Positions 27,575 to 36,215 of a DNA stretch of 64,000 nt are shown here, piece by piece. Numbering within the stretch: the first letter of the stretch is position 1; every line of letters starts with the position of its first letter. The stretch covers positions 1-64,000 of the forward strand of contig JAJTHE010000023.1 in assembly GCA_021298815.1 (NCBI GenBank), in the 5' to 3' direction. Under the pieces are notes generated by a model that made no database searches, was not told the origin of the DNA, and saw only the letters and a program-made list of their open reading frames with translations. A program made the translations under genes and the position numbers. This DNA comes from Betaproteobacteria bacterium (GTDB lineage: Bacteria; Pseudomonadota; Gammaproteobacteria; Burkholderiales; CAIKXV01).

Positions 27575-28593
27575 TCCGGGACGGCGCGCAGGCAGCGGGG
27601 CGCGAGATCCCCGCGATGGATCTCGCCGCGCTGGTGCAGCGCCATGCTGCCGGGTTCGGCCGGGTGCGCGCCTGCGGCGACCTGGGCGACCTGCGCTTCC
27701 GGCGCATCGCAGGCCCGCTGCTGCTCGCCTTCGCACGACATGCGCACCTGCTGCCGACCCGCCTCGACGCGCCCTGCGGGTCGCTGCTCGATGCCGGCCT
27801 GGAAGCCTGTGCCGATGCGCTGCTCTCGGCCGCCACCGGCGGGGCCGCGCCGTCGAGGCCGGCAGCCGGGTTCGACCGACAGGAGGCGATCGTGCTGCAT
27901 GCACTGTCGCCCTGGGTGGTGGTGGCCATCGAACGCTGGAAGGTCTGCCTGCACGACGGCCACGGGCTGGTGCTTGCGGCGAGTCCGCTGTCAGACCAGC
28001 TCGAGGAGGCCATGGTGTCGCGGCATCGGTCCTCCGTTGCGGTGCCCTACCGGATAGCACCCGGCACTGCGGCAGCGCCGGGCGGGGGGCGGCCCGGTGC
28101 CCGGCTGCTCGGCATGGTGCTGTTGCTGCGGGCGCTGCCCGGGCCGGCACTGGCTGCCGCATGCGCGCCGCCGCTGCTCGATGCCGCGCTGGCCCTGTCG
28201 TTGCCGGAGGCAGGCGCGCCGGCGGCGCCGGCCGGGCCGACGCCGCAGCAGGTGCGCGACGCCATGCATGCACTGATCGCGGAGGGCCAATGGACCCTCA
28301 ACGTGCGGCGCTCCCGTCTCTGGTACCTGGAAGGTCGCCTTTACCTCGCATGGAAGACGGCGGCGAAGGAGCTCGCGCTGCAGCTCTCGGTCGATCCCGC
28401 GCAACTGCTGCCCGTGCTCGTGCGTCAGGGCATCGTCCTCGATGGGCGGCCGTCGATGCCGGACGCAACGGGCGAACCGTCCGGCGCGCTGGTCGAGATC
28501 CGCACGCCGTACACCGAAGCGCTGCCGGTGGTGGAACTGGCCGACGCGGCAGGCTGGCTGCGTTCGTTGCCGCACCTGCGCTGCGCCGGATGA
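27565..28593 (+). CDS. TraI_2 (MobH)-like protein lacking the histidine motif
   Basis: 342 residues. An internal segment (62-85) LLPTRLDAPCGSLLDAGLEA aligns with the LLPAS-HHH-GGLLxHxLEV block of MobH-type relaxases (TraI_2 domain), but the histidines are replaced. The C-terminal region (ALIAEGQWTLNVRRSRLWYLEGRLYLAWKTAAKEL) resembles the winged TraI_2_C domain. It sits directly before traD, where MobH relaxases are found. If the reading is right, this is a derived relaxase homologue unlikely to bind metal the usual way. The assignment is from pattern only; an unrelated transfer accessory protein is the alternative. Overlaps: 10 nt with the gene before, ATGA with traD. Confidence 0.5.
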   Translation: MGLIRDGAQAAGREIPAMDLAALVQRHAAGFGRVRACGDLGDLRFRRIAGPLLLAFARHAHLLPTRLDAPCGSLLDAGLEACADALLSAATGGAAPSRPAAGFDRQEAIVLHALSPWVVVAIERWKVCLHDGHGLVLAASPLSDQLEEAMVSRHRSSVAVPYRIAPGTAAAPGGGRPGARLLGMVLLLRALPGPALAAACAPPLLDAALALSLPEAGAPAAPAGPTPQQVRDAMHALIAEGQWTLNVRRSRLWYLEGRLYLAWKTAAKELALQLSVDPAQLLPVLVRQGIVLDGRPSMPDATGEPSGALVEIRTPYTEALPVVELADAAGWLRSLPHLRCAG

Positions 28594-30560
28594 TCCCGCC
28601 CGGCGTGCTGCGGGCCGGGGAACTGGTGGGTCTTTGCGGCTGGCTGTCGGCCGCCGTCGCGATGGCGTGGATCCCGTCCGCGCTGCAGGCCACGCCGGTC
28701 GCGCCGTCGCAGCCGTTCGTGCTGGGTGCGCTCGGCATGGCGCTGCTGAACGGGGTGTCGATCGGCCGCCGGTGGCGAACCTGCCGTCGCCTGCAGGACG
28801 CGCCGCAGTGGACGGTCCCGGTGGCACAGGTGGTCGAACGGTCCCGGCGTGCGCCGGACCGCCAGTGGCTGGGGCGCGGCTTCGACTGGACGCCGGAACA
28901 TGCGCAGCGCATGCAGCGCATGCTGCAGGCCGGCGCGCCGATGCCGGCGGCCTGCACGCGGCTGGTCGACGCGGTCGAGCCGCGGTCGCGGCCGCTGTTC
29001 GTCGATGCGCGCGCACTGGGCTCGCACACGCTGGTTTTCGGCCAGACCGGCACCGGCAAGACCCGGCTCGCCGAACTGCTGGTGACCAGCTTCCTCGCGC
29101 GCCACGCGGACGCGGTCGTGCTGATCATCGATCCGAAGGGCGATCGCGACCTGCAGGCGCTGCTGGCGCGGGCCTGTCGTGCGACCGGCAGGCCGGACGC
29201 GCTGGTCATGGTGCATCCGGCGTTTCCCGACCGCTCGGTGCGCTTCGATCCGCTGCGCAACTTCACCCGCGCCAGTTCCATCGCCACGCGCATCACCGGG
29301 CTGCTGCCGGCCGCCGGGCAGGGCGATGCGTTCGTGCAGTTCGCCTGGCGGGCGATCAACCGGGTGGTCGAGGCGATGGTCTACGCCGGCGTGCGTCCCA
29401 GCCTTGCCTCGATCCGCCGCTGCCTGGAGGACGATGCGCATCCGTTGCTGGCGAAGGCTCTCGAGGCCTGGGAGAAGGCCCGGCGGATGGCGCCGGCCTG
29501 CGCGCGTCAGGCCGCCGGCGGCACGCGCCGCGGCGATCGCTTCACCCACGGCAGGACGCGTCCTGCCGTGCTCCTGGAGCCACGGCTGGCCGCGGCCGTC
29601 GCCCGCTACCGGGAGCGTGTCTCGACCGAACCCGCCCTGCGCGAGCCGGCGATCGACGGCCTGCTGTCGCTGGTGATGCACGACCCGGTGCACTTCTCGA
29701 AGATGATCCAGAACGTGCTGCCGCTGCTGGCTTCGCTGACTGCCGGGACGCTCGGTCCCCTGCTATCGCCCGACCTGTCGGATGCATCGGACCGGCGGCC
29801 GGTGTTCGATGCACGCAAGGTGATCGATCAGCGACGCTGCCTGTATCTCGGGCTGGATGCGCTGACCGATCCCGTGGTCGCCGGCGCGATCGGCGCGATC
29901 GTGCTGGCCGACCTTGCGCAGGTTGCCGGCGAACTGTTCAACGACGACGACGCGGATGCCGGCGCGGGTCCGGAGCCGGGCCTTGATCCGGCACCCCGGC
30001 GGCGCGTGCCGGTGCTCGTGTTCGTCGACGAGGCGGCAGAGGTGGTCAATGCGCCGCTGCTGCAGCTGCTGAACAAGGCGCGCGGTGCCGGGTTCTCCAT
30101 CTGCCTCGCGGCCCAGACGGTGCACGACTTCGAGGCGAAGCTGGGCAGTGCCGCGGCAGCGCGCATGCTGCTCGGCAATCCCGGGAACCTGGTCGCGCTG
30201 CGCACCGCCGACCTAGAGACGCAGCGCTTCTGCGCCGGCAGCCTCGCCCCGGTGTCCGTGGAATCGTTGGTGCACAGCCGCTCCAGCGCGATCCGTTCCG
30301 CGTTCGACGATGGCGATGCCGCGTCCGCGATCGGCGTGCGCCGCGACCGTCGCGAGGTGCCGCTGTTCGCGCCCGAGTGGCTCGGCCTGCTGCCGGATCT
30401 CCACTACGTCGCGCGCATCGCCGGCGGCCGGACGGTCAAGGGTGAACTGCCGCGGCTGCATGAACCGGTGCAGCGGCGGCCAAGCGGCGATGCCGGGGCG
30501 GGGCCGGGAGGCCGGATGCGTTCCGCGCCGGGGCTGCCTCGCGCCGGGTTCGCGCGATGA
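28590..30560 (+). CDS. traD: TraD-like type IV coupling ATPase
   Basis: 656 residues. Two N-terminal membrane segments (residues ~10-30 and 42-56) are followed by a RecA-like ATPase with Walker A GQTGTGKT (151-158) and IDPKGDRDL soon after. Walker B is VLVFVDEAAEVV (~473-484), followed by AAQTVHDFEAKLG (~500). The organisation follows the TraD coupling proteins of SXT/ICE-type systems, which recruit substrate DNA to the secretion channel. ATGA overlaps at both ends tie it to its neighbours. Confidence 0.88.
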   Translation: MIPPGVLRAGELVGLCGWLSAAVAMAWIPSALQATPVAPSQPFVLGALGMALLNGVSIGRRWRTCRRLQDAPQWTVPVAQVVERSRRAPDRQWLGRGFDWTPEHAQRMQRMLQAGAPMPAACTRLVDAVEPRSRPLFVDARALGSHTLVFGQTGTGKTRLAELLVTSFLARHADAVVLIIDPKGDRDLQALLARACRATGRPDALVMVHPAFPDRSVRFDPLRNFTRASSIATRITGLLPAAGQGDAFVQFAWRAINRVVEAMVYAGVRPSLASIRRCLEDDAHPLLAKALEAWEKARRMAPACARQAAGGTRRGDRFTHGRTRPAVLLEPRLAAAVARYRERVSTEPALREPAIDGLLSLVMHDPVHFSKMIQNVLPLLASLTAGTLGPLLSPDLSDASDRRPVFDARKVIDQRRCLYLGLDALTDPVVAGAIGAIVLADLAQVAGELFNDDDADAGAGPEPGLDPAPRRRVPVLVFVDEAAEVVNAPLLQLLNKARGAGFSICLAAQTVHDFEAKLGSAAAARMLLGNPGNLVALRTADLETQRFCAGSLAPVSVESLVHSRSSAIRSAFDDGDAASAIGVRRDRREVPLFAPEWLGLLPDLHYVARIAGGRTVKGELPRLHEPVQRRPSGDAGAGPGGRMRSAPGLPRAGFAR

Positions 30561-31045
30561 GTCCGCTGCGGCATGCGGCCGCGTGGCTGGCTGCGGTCGC
30601 GGCGGGCGCAGCCTTCACGGCCGCGCTGGTCCCGCCTTCGGCGCTCGATCCGCTGGCGCTGCGCTGGCAGGCGCAGCTCGTCGGCTGGTCCGGCCATGCA
30701 GAAGCCGTCCGGTCGCGCGCGGACGCGCTCGCGGCGCGCATGCCGGCGCTGCTCGCCCTGCGCCTGTCGACGCTGTGCGCCTGGCTGTGGCTGCTGCTGC
30801 CGCTGTGGCTGGCCGCGTCGCTGCAGGGATGGGCGATCGCGGACGCGCGCCGTGCTGCCTTTGCCGCTGCGAACCCGTCGCTGCACCGGTTAGCCGGGCA
30901 TGGCGCTGTCGCCGCGGGCGGCGGGACGCTGCTGGCGCTGTCGCTGCCGCTCGACCTGCCGGTGGCGGTGGTCCCCGCCGGCGGCGTGCTGGTCGCGCTG
31001 CTGCTGGCGGCACGTTTCGCGCATCGTCCCGCCTGGCGCGGCTGA
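30557..31045 (+). CDS. DUF4400-type conjugation membrane protein
   Basis: 162 residues with about four hydrophobic segments (5-25, 66-88, 112-128, 133-150). A small membrane protein of this kind (DUF4400) normally follows traD in integrative conjugative elements. The family call rests on position and topology plus the pattern ADARRAAFAAANPSLHRLAGH. Function unknown. Confidence 0.6.
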   Translation: MSPLRHAAAWLAAVAAGAAFTAALVPPSALDPLALRWQAQLVGWSGHAEAVRSRADALAARMPALLALRLSTLCAWLWLLLPLWLAASLQGWAIADARRAAFAAANPSLHRLAGHGAVAAGGGTLLALSLPLDLPVAVVPAGGVLVALLLAARFAHRPAWRG

Positions 31046-31141
31046 GCGCCACGGGTTTCGCCGGGCAAGCCGCGCTTCCCGGCGGCGCGCCTGGGCACCG
31101 CCCCGGCGACACTGCCCCTCTCGTCGCATGCGACGCACGAC

Positions 31142-32161
31142 ATGGAGCTGGAAGCCGGGATGGACAGGCCCACCACACGCAACGCCACCGACCTGCTGCG
31201 CGGCACCCTCGCTTCGCTCGCGCCGCTGTTCGACGACCCAGCGGTGACCGAGATCATGCTGAACGCACCCGGCGAACTGTGGGTGCAGCGCGGGGGGCGC
31301 ATCGAGCGGCTGCCCTGCATGGTCACCGATGCCCAGGTGCAGGCCGCGGTGAAGGTGCTCGCCCGCCTGTCGCGCAGGGATTCCACCGCGGGCACCCGCG
31401 ACGGCATGATCGACGCACGGTTCGACGGCATGCGCATCGCGGCCTGCCTGTCGCCGACCGCGGTGCGCGGACATGCGCTGTGCATCCGCAAGCACCTGCG
31501 CCGCCGGCTGTCGCTGGCGGAGCTCGTGCAGGCAGGCTGCCTCGATGCCGGGGCTGCGCGTCTGCTGCGCAGCGCGGTGCTGGGACGCTGCAACCTGATC
31601 ATCGGCGGGGCGACCGATGCCGGCAAGACCACGTTCATGAACGCGCTGCTGGCCGAGATACCCCCGCACGAGCGGCTGGTGACGATCGAGGACACGCCAG
31701 AACTGGACGTGGCGGCACCCAACTGGGTGGCCTTCGAGACCTCGGAATGCGACGGCATCTCGGCGCGCGATCTGGTCCGTCTGGCGCTGCGCATGCGCCC
31801 CGACCGGATCCTCGTCGGCGAGGTGCGCGGGCCCGAGGCGTTCGACCTGATGCAGGTGGCCAACACCGGCCACCGCGGATCCCTGGCCACCCTGCATGCG
31901 AACGATGCACTCGGCGCGCTCAGCCGGCTCGAGACCCTCGTGCTCACCGCCGGCGTGCGCTGGCCGTTCGAGGCGGTTCAGCGGCAGATCGCCGAGGCGT
32001 TCGACCTCGTGGTCTTCCTGGCGCGTCGCCACGGCGTGCGCGCCGTTTCCGAGATCGTGCGCATCGACGGCTTCGACGACCGGCGGCGCCGCTACCTCAC
32101 CACCGTGCTGTTCAACAAGGAGGCCGGCCATGGCATGTCCGACGATGCGCGCGCCGCGTGA
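31142..32161 (+). CDS. trbB: TrbB/VirB11-like secretion ATPase
   Basis: 339 residues. PAVTEIMLNAPGELWVQR is the TrbB/VirB11 N-domain. Walker A is GATDAGKT (156-163), IEDTPEL is the Asp box, RPDRILVGEVRG Walker B and GHRGSLATLHAN the His box. It drives pilus assembly or secretion at the inner membrane. It is separated by 96 nt from the preceding gene, the only real gap in the operon. ATG 31142 is used; ATG 31160 is possible. Confidence 0.92.
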   Translation: MELEAGMDRPTTRNATDLLRGTLASLAPLFDDPAVTEIMLNAPGELWVQRGGRIERLPCMVTDAQVQAAVKVLARLSRRDSTAGTRDGMIDARFDGMRIAACLSPTAVRGHALCIRKHLRRRLSLAELVQAGCLDAGAARLLRSAVLGRCNLIIGGATDAGKTTFMNALLAEIPPHERLVTIEDTPELDVAAPNWVAFETSECDGISARDLVRLALRMRPDRILVGEVRGPEAFDLMQVANTGHRGSLATLHANDALGALSRLETLVLTAGVRWPFEAVQRQIAEAFDLVVFLARRHGVRAVSEIVRIDGFDDRRRRYLTTVLFNKEAGHGMSDDARAA

Positions 32162-32480
32162 CGCCGCACCCTTCGTCACGCCGGTCCTGCTGTGCGCGGC
32201 GGCCCTGCTGCTGCTGGCCGCCGCTCCGGTGCTGGCGCAGGGTGCGGCACCCTGGGAAGGGCCGATCTGCGTGGTGGCACGCAGCCTGTCGGGGCCGGTG
32301 GCGAAGGCGGTCGCGGTGATCGCCATCGTCATCACCGGTCTCATGGTCGCCTTCGGCGAACTCGGAGGTGTCTTCAAGAGCCTGCTCGGGCTGGTGTTCG
32401 GCGTGTCGTTCGCGCTGCTCGCGGACCAGTGGCTGGGCCTGATCCGCGCCGGCGCGACCACCGCCTGCTTCGGCACCTGA
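32130..32480 (+). CDS. trbC: TrbC/VirB2-like pilin
   Basis: 116 residues. Hydrophobic signal segment (PVLLCAAALLLLAAAPVLAQG), then two membrane helices (VAKAVAVIAIVITGLMVAFG and LLGLVFGVSFALLADQWLG), the pattern of TrbC/VirB2 major pilins. ATG 32130 has AAGGAGG 6 nt upstream and overlaps trbB by 32 nt. Confidence 0.85.
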   Translation: MACPTMRAPRDAAPFVTPVLLCAAALLLLAAAPVLAQGAAPWEGPICVVARSLSGPVAKAVAVIAIVITGLMVAFGELGGVFKSLLGLVFGVSFALLADQWLGLIRAGATTACFGT

Positions 32481-32493
32481 GCGGAGGCGACCC

Positions 32494-32856
32494 ATGGCTC
32501 CCGCACACGTCGCTGTCCCTGTCCCTGTCCCGGTCCCCGCCTGCGCCGCGCCTCGACGCACGCCGGTCCACCGGTCGCTGCTCGAGATGAAGACCATCGC
32601 CGGCGTCGAGGACCGGCTGGCCATCCTGAACGGCACGTTCGCGCTGGCGGTGGCCATGGGCGCCGGCCTCTGGTACTGGGTGTTCCCCGCGCTGCTGCTG
32701 CACATGGTGGCTGCGCGGCTCGGCCGGCACGATCCCTGGCTGCGCCAGGTCTACACCGGCTATGCGCTGCAGTCGGACCGGTACGATCCCTGGCCGCGCG
32801 TGGGCATGCGCCGCGGGCGCCGTCCCGACGGCTTCGGCAGGGACCTGCTGTGTTGA
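32494..32856 (+). CDS. trbD: TrbD/VirB3-like inner membrane protein
   Basis: 120 residues. A Val-Pro repeat lead (residues 7-15) is followed by VHRSLLEMKTIAGVEDRLAILNGTFA and a hydrophobic region (LAVAMGAGLWYWVFPALLLHMV), the TrbD/VirB3 layout. It works next to the VirB4-type ATPase encoded directly after it. Its stop overlaps the trbE start. Confidence 0.82.
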   Translation: MAPAHVAVPVPVPVPACAAPRRTPVHRSLLEMKTIAGVEDRLAILNGTFALAVAMGAGLWYWVFPALLLHMVAARLGRHDPWLRQVYTGYALQSDRYDPWPRVGMRRGRRPDGFGRDLLC

Positions 32857-35339
32857 ACCTGCGGCGCATGCTTCGCCGGCATCGGCGCGCTTCGCGCGGC
32901 TTCGCCGAACTCGTGCCCTGGATGATCCAGCTCACGCCCGGCCTGGTGCTGAACAAGGACGGTTCGCTGCTCGCCCTGTTCGAGGTCTCCGGCATCGATG
33001 TCGAGGGTGCGCCGGCGGAAACGGTCGACCGCCATGCACGGCTGCTGGAACAGGCGATGCGCGAGTTCGACGAGCGGCTGGCGATCTGGTGGACGGTGGA
33101 TCGCCGGCGCGCGTTGCCCGATGCACCCGTGCGCTTCGACCATCCGGTGTCCGCGCACCTCGACCGGTTGTGGCACGAGACCTTCCGCCGCGATCCCCAC
33201 TACGTGAACCGGCATACGCTGGCGATCACCTGGACGCCGGAACGCCCGGTGCCCGGGCGCTGGTCGCTGTCGCGGCGCCATGCCTTCGCCAGCCAGGCGG
33301 CCGCCCTGCAGGTCGACGGCGCGCGCTTCGAGGAAGTGCTGCGCAGCTTCGTCGAAACCAGTGCCGACCTCGGGCTGCGTCGGCTCGAGGGGGCGGCGAT
33401 GCTCGCCGCGCTGCACGACCGTGCATCGCCGGCCTCGGAGGGCCAGGCGATCGTCGATGCCGCAGACCTTGCCTTCCTCGATTCGTGGTTGCCGGACAAC
33501 GAGCTGTCGGTGCTGCCGGACAGGCTGCGGTTCAGCCATGTCGATACGCTCGAGATGGCGGCGCTGTCGGTGAAGGCATGGCCGGAGGCGACCTGGCCCG
33601 GCGCACTGGACAGCCTCCTGGCCGTGCCGGGAGAGCTCACGCTGGTGGTGGCCTTCCGGTTCGAGCATCCGGCACGTGCCGCGCGGCGCATCCGCGACAT
33701 CGAACGCCACCAGCGCAACCTGCAGAAGACCTTCGCCGGCTACCTGAAGGAGGCGATCACCCGCGAAGCGACCGCGCTCGTCGACGAGGGCCGGCTGCGC
33801 CTTGCCGCGGATGCGGCCGGCGCGCTCGCACACCTGACCTCGGGCGGCGGTGCCTTCGGACATTGTGCGGTGGTCGTGCTGGCGCGCGGCGCCGATGCCG
33901 ACGCGCTCGACGAGACGCTGCGCGAGGCGTCCGGGCGGCTGCGCCGGCTGGGCTTTCCGGTCCTGCGCGAGCGCCTGAACCTGCTCGGCGCGTTCAGCGT
34001 GTCGATGCCCGGGCAGTGGGCGATGTCGCCGCGATGGTTCTTCGTGTCCGAGGCCAACCTTGCCGACCTCGCGCCGATCCGTGCCTGCCCGGCCGGTCGG
34101 CCGGTGAACGAACACCTCAGCCGCCAGTCCGGCCGGACGCAGCCGGCGCTGGCGCGCCTGCCGAGCGAGGCGCGCACGCTGTTCCACTTCGACCTGCACG
34201 TCGGGGACGTCGGGCATGCGCTCGTGCTCGGTCCGAGTGGCGCCGGCAAGTCGGTGCTGATGAACTTCCTTGTCGCGCAGAGCCGCAAGTACGCAGGGTC
34301 GCAGGTGTTCATCTTCGACAAGGATCATTCCTGCCGCATCGCGACCCTGCTGCAGGGCGGCTCGCACCTGGACGCGGGCGCCGGGCGGTCACCCCTGCGC
34401 ATCAACCCGCTCGAGCGGCTCGGCGACCCCGGGCAGCGCGAATGGCTCGCGCGCTGGCTGGAACTGCTGCTGGGCGCGCGCGGACACGCGATGAGTTCCG
34501 ACGATGACCGCGCGCTGCGCGAGGCGATCGACCTGCTGGGTGCGCAGCCCAGGGCCGCCTGGCGCCTGCGCTCCCTGGTGCCCCTGCTGCCCGGCCGCCT
34601 TGCGGGCGAGCTCGACGCCTGGGTCGGGGACGGACTGCTCGCGCGCTACTTCGACCATGGCGGCGACGGCTGGCCCGGGCTGGCGGATCCGGCCTGCCAT
34701 CCTTCCTGCGTGGCCGGCGACCGCTCGGCCGCGGCCGCGTTCACCTGCATCGAGATCGGACAGCTGTTCTCCACCCCGCGCGTGGCCGGTGCGTTCCTCG
34801 ACTACGCGTTCCGCCGCGTGGAGCAGGCGCTCGACGGCCGGCCGGCGCTGATCTACGTCGAGGAAGCCTGGTTCATGCTGGCCGAGCCGGCCTTCTGCCA
34901 TCGGCTGAACGACTGGCTGCGCACGATGCGCAAGCGCAATGCCTCGGTGGTGCTCGCCACGCAGTCGCTCGAGGAGATCGACGCCAGCCCGGTGTTCGCG
35001 AGCGTGGTCGACAACATCCCGACCCGGATCTACCTGGCGAATCCGAACGCGGCGGCGCATGCGCGGCTCTACCTGGAACGGTTCGGGCTGAACGAGATGC
35101 AGCTGTCGCGCATCCGGCAGGCCTGCCCGAAGCGCGACTACTACATCACCCAGCCCGGACGGTCGCGCCTGGCGAGCATCGTGTTCCCGCCGCGGCTGCT
35201 GGCCGCGCTGCGCTCGGATCCCGTCGCGCAGGCGGCGTTCGCGCGCCACCATGCAGGCGGCCTGCCGGGATGGGAGCACGACTACCTCGACGAGATGTGC
35301 GGTGCGGATGCCGGCCCGGCAGCGCGGGGCATGCGATGA
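32850..35339 (+). CDS. trbE: TrbE/VirB4-like ATPase
   Basis: 829 residues. The N-domain begins RGFAELVPWMIQLTPGLVLNKDGSLLA. Walker A GPSGAGKS is near residue 460, IFDKDHS follows, and Walker B ALIYVEEAWFML is near residue 670, then VVLATQSLEEI. It energises assembly of the type IV system. The start is GTG 32850 inside the trbD end; ATG 32868 is possible. The stop overlaps the trbJ start (ATGA). Confidence 0.92.
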   Translation: MLNLRRMLRRHRRASRGFAELVPWMIQLTPGLVLNKDGSLLALFEVSGIDVEGAPAETVDRHARLLEQAMREFDERLAIWWTVDRRRALPDAPVRFDHPVSAHLDRLWHETFRRDPHYVNRHTLAITWTPERPVPGRWSLSRRHAFASQAAALQVDGARFEEVLRSFVETSADLGLRRLEGAAMLAALHDRASPASEGQAIVDAADLAFLDSWLPDNELSVLPDRLRFSHVDTLEMAALSVKAWPEATWPGALDSLLAVPGELTLVVAFRFEHPARAARRIRDIERHQRNLQKTFAGYLKEAITREATALVDEGRLRLAADAAGALAHLTSGGGAFGHCAVVVLARGADADALDETLREASGRLRRLGFPVLRERLNLLGAFSVSMPGQWAMSPRWFFVSEANLADLAPIRACPAGRPVNEHLSRQSGRTQPALARLPSEARTLFHFDLHVGDVGHALVLGPSGAGKSVLMNFLVAQSRKYAGSQVFIFDKDHSCRIATLLQGGSHLDAGAGRSPLRINPLERLGDPGQREWLARWLELLLGARGHAMSSDDDRALREAIDLLGAQPRAAWRLRSLVPLLPGRLAGELDAWVGDGLLARYFDHGGDGWPGLADPACHPSCVAGDRSAAAAFTCIEIGQLFSTPRVAGAFLDYAFRRVEQALDGRPALIYVEEAWFMLAEPAFCHRLNDWLRTMRKRNASVVLATQSLEEIDASPVFASVVDNIPTRIYLANPNAAAHARLYLERFGLNEMQLSRIRQACPKRDYYITQPGRSRLASIVFPPRLLAALRSDPVAQAAFARHHAGGLPGWEHDYLDEMCGADAGPAARGMR

Positions 35340-36211
35340 GCAGGGGGGGCGGCGGGAACCCGGTGGGCAGGGCCCTTGCACCAGGGTGCGTGGCGCGGCT
35401 GGCGGGCTGCGCGTTGTTCGCGATGCTGGAGGTCGCCGCCGCCGGGGGCAACGTTCCCGGGTCCGGCACGATCGTGCACGACCCCGTGTCGTACGTGCAG
35501 CATGTACGCAACGCCCAGGCCGCCCTGGTCGCCGAGGCACAGCGCGCCAGGCAGTTGCAGCAGCAGTGGGAATCGCTGGTCCTCCAGGGGCGCGAGCACG
35601 AGGCGGCCCTGCGCCAGCTGGCGCGGCTGCGGCCACAGGACTTCGCCTCGCTGCGCGCGATGTCCGGCGAGCAGCTGGCCCGCGTCGGCGAGTACCTCGT
35701 CCGGCTCGATCGCCTCGGCGGTTCGATCGAGGCGCTGCGCGCCGAGGCCGTCGCCACGCAGCAGGCGCATTCGCTGTCGCGCCTGACCTGGCCAGAGTAT
35801 GTCGAGCGCGAGCAGGCACTCGCCCGCAGCCGCCTCGACCGGCAGCGCGAGGCGTTCGCCGATGCGCGCCGCACGATGGCGCGGGTCGAGGTCGACTTCG
35901 AGGCAGTACGTGCCGTGCAGGCGCGCATCGTCGACACCGAAGGCAGTCACCAGTCCCTGCAGATGCTCAACCAGCAGGTGAGCATGCTGGTGCTGCAGAA
36001 CGCCGCTGCCCACGCCCGGCTGGCCCAGGCCGATGCCCGTGCCGCGCATGGCGCGGCCGATGAAGAAGCCGCCGCCGCGCGGGGGCGGCGCCTGCGCGAA
36101 CTCGACCTGCAGGCGGCGGACCGTCGCGCGCAGGCGGCGCGCGAGGTCGCGGCGCGCACCCGCGAGCGCGCGGCCGCTGCGATCGAAGCGCACCGCCTGC
36201 CGCGCCAGTGA
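35336..36211 (+). CDS. trbJ: TrbJ/VirB5-like periplasmic protein
   Basis: 291 residues. Signal segment near residues 20-36, then GSGTIVHDPVSYVQHVRNA, the usual TrbJ start of the mature protein, followed by long helical, probably coiled-coil stretches rich in Gln/Ala/Arg (residues 60-280). VirB5-type proteins cap the pilus or help its assembly. It overlaps trbE (ATGA) and is 4 nt before trbL. Confidence 0.82.
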   Translation: MSRGGGGNPVGRALAPGCVARLAGCALFAMLEVAAAGGNVPGSGTIVHDPVSYVQHVRNAQAALVAEAQRARQLQQQWESLVLQGREHEAALRQLARLRPQDFASLRAMSGEQLARVGEYLVRLDRLGGSIEALRAEAVATQQAHSLSRLTWPEYVEREQALARSRLDRQREAFADARRTMARVEVDFEAVRAVQARIVDTEGSHQSLQMLNQQVSMLVLQNAAAHARLAQADARAAHGAADEEAAAARGRRLRELDLQAADRRAQAAREVAARTRERAAAAIEAHRLPRQ

Positions 36212-36215
36212 AGTG

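Noticed and set aside
25673-28273. A long minus-strand frame (866 codons) opposite the FlhD/FlhC-like genes
   Set aside because: Low-complexity Arg/Pro/Ala translation typical of antisense frames in GC-rich DNA; the plus-strand genes have RBSs, overlaps and domain motifs.
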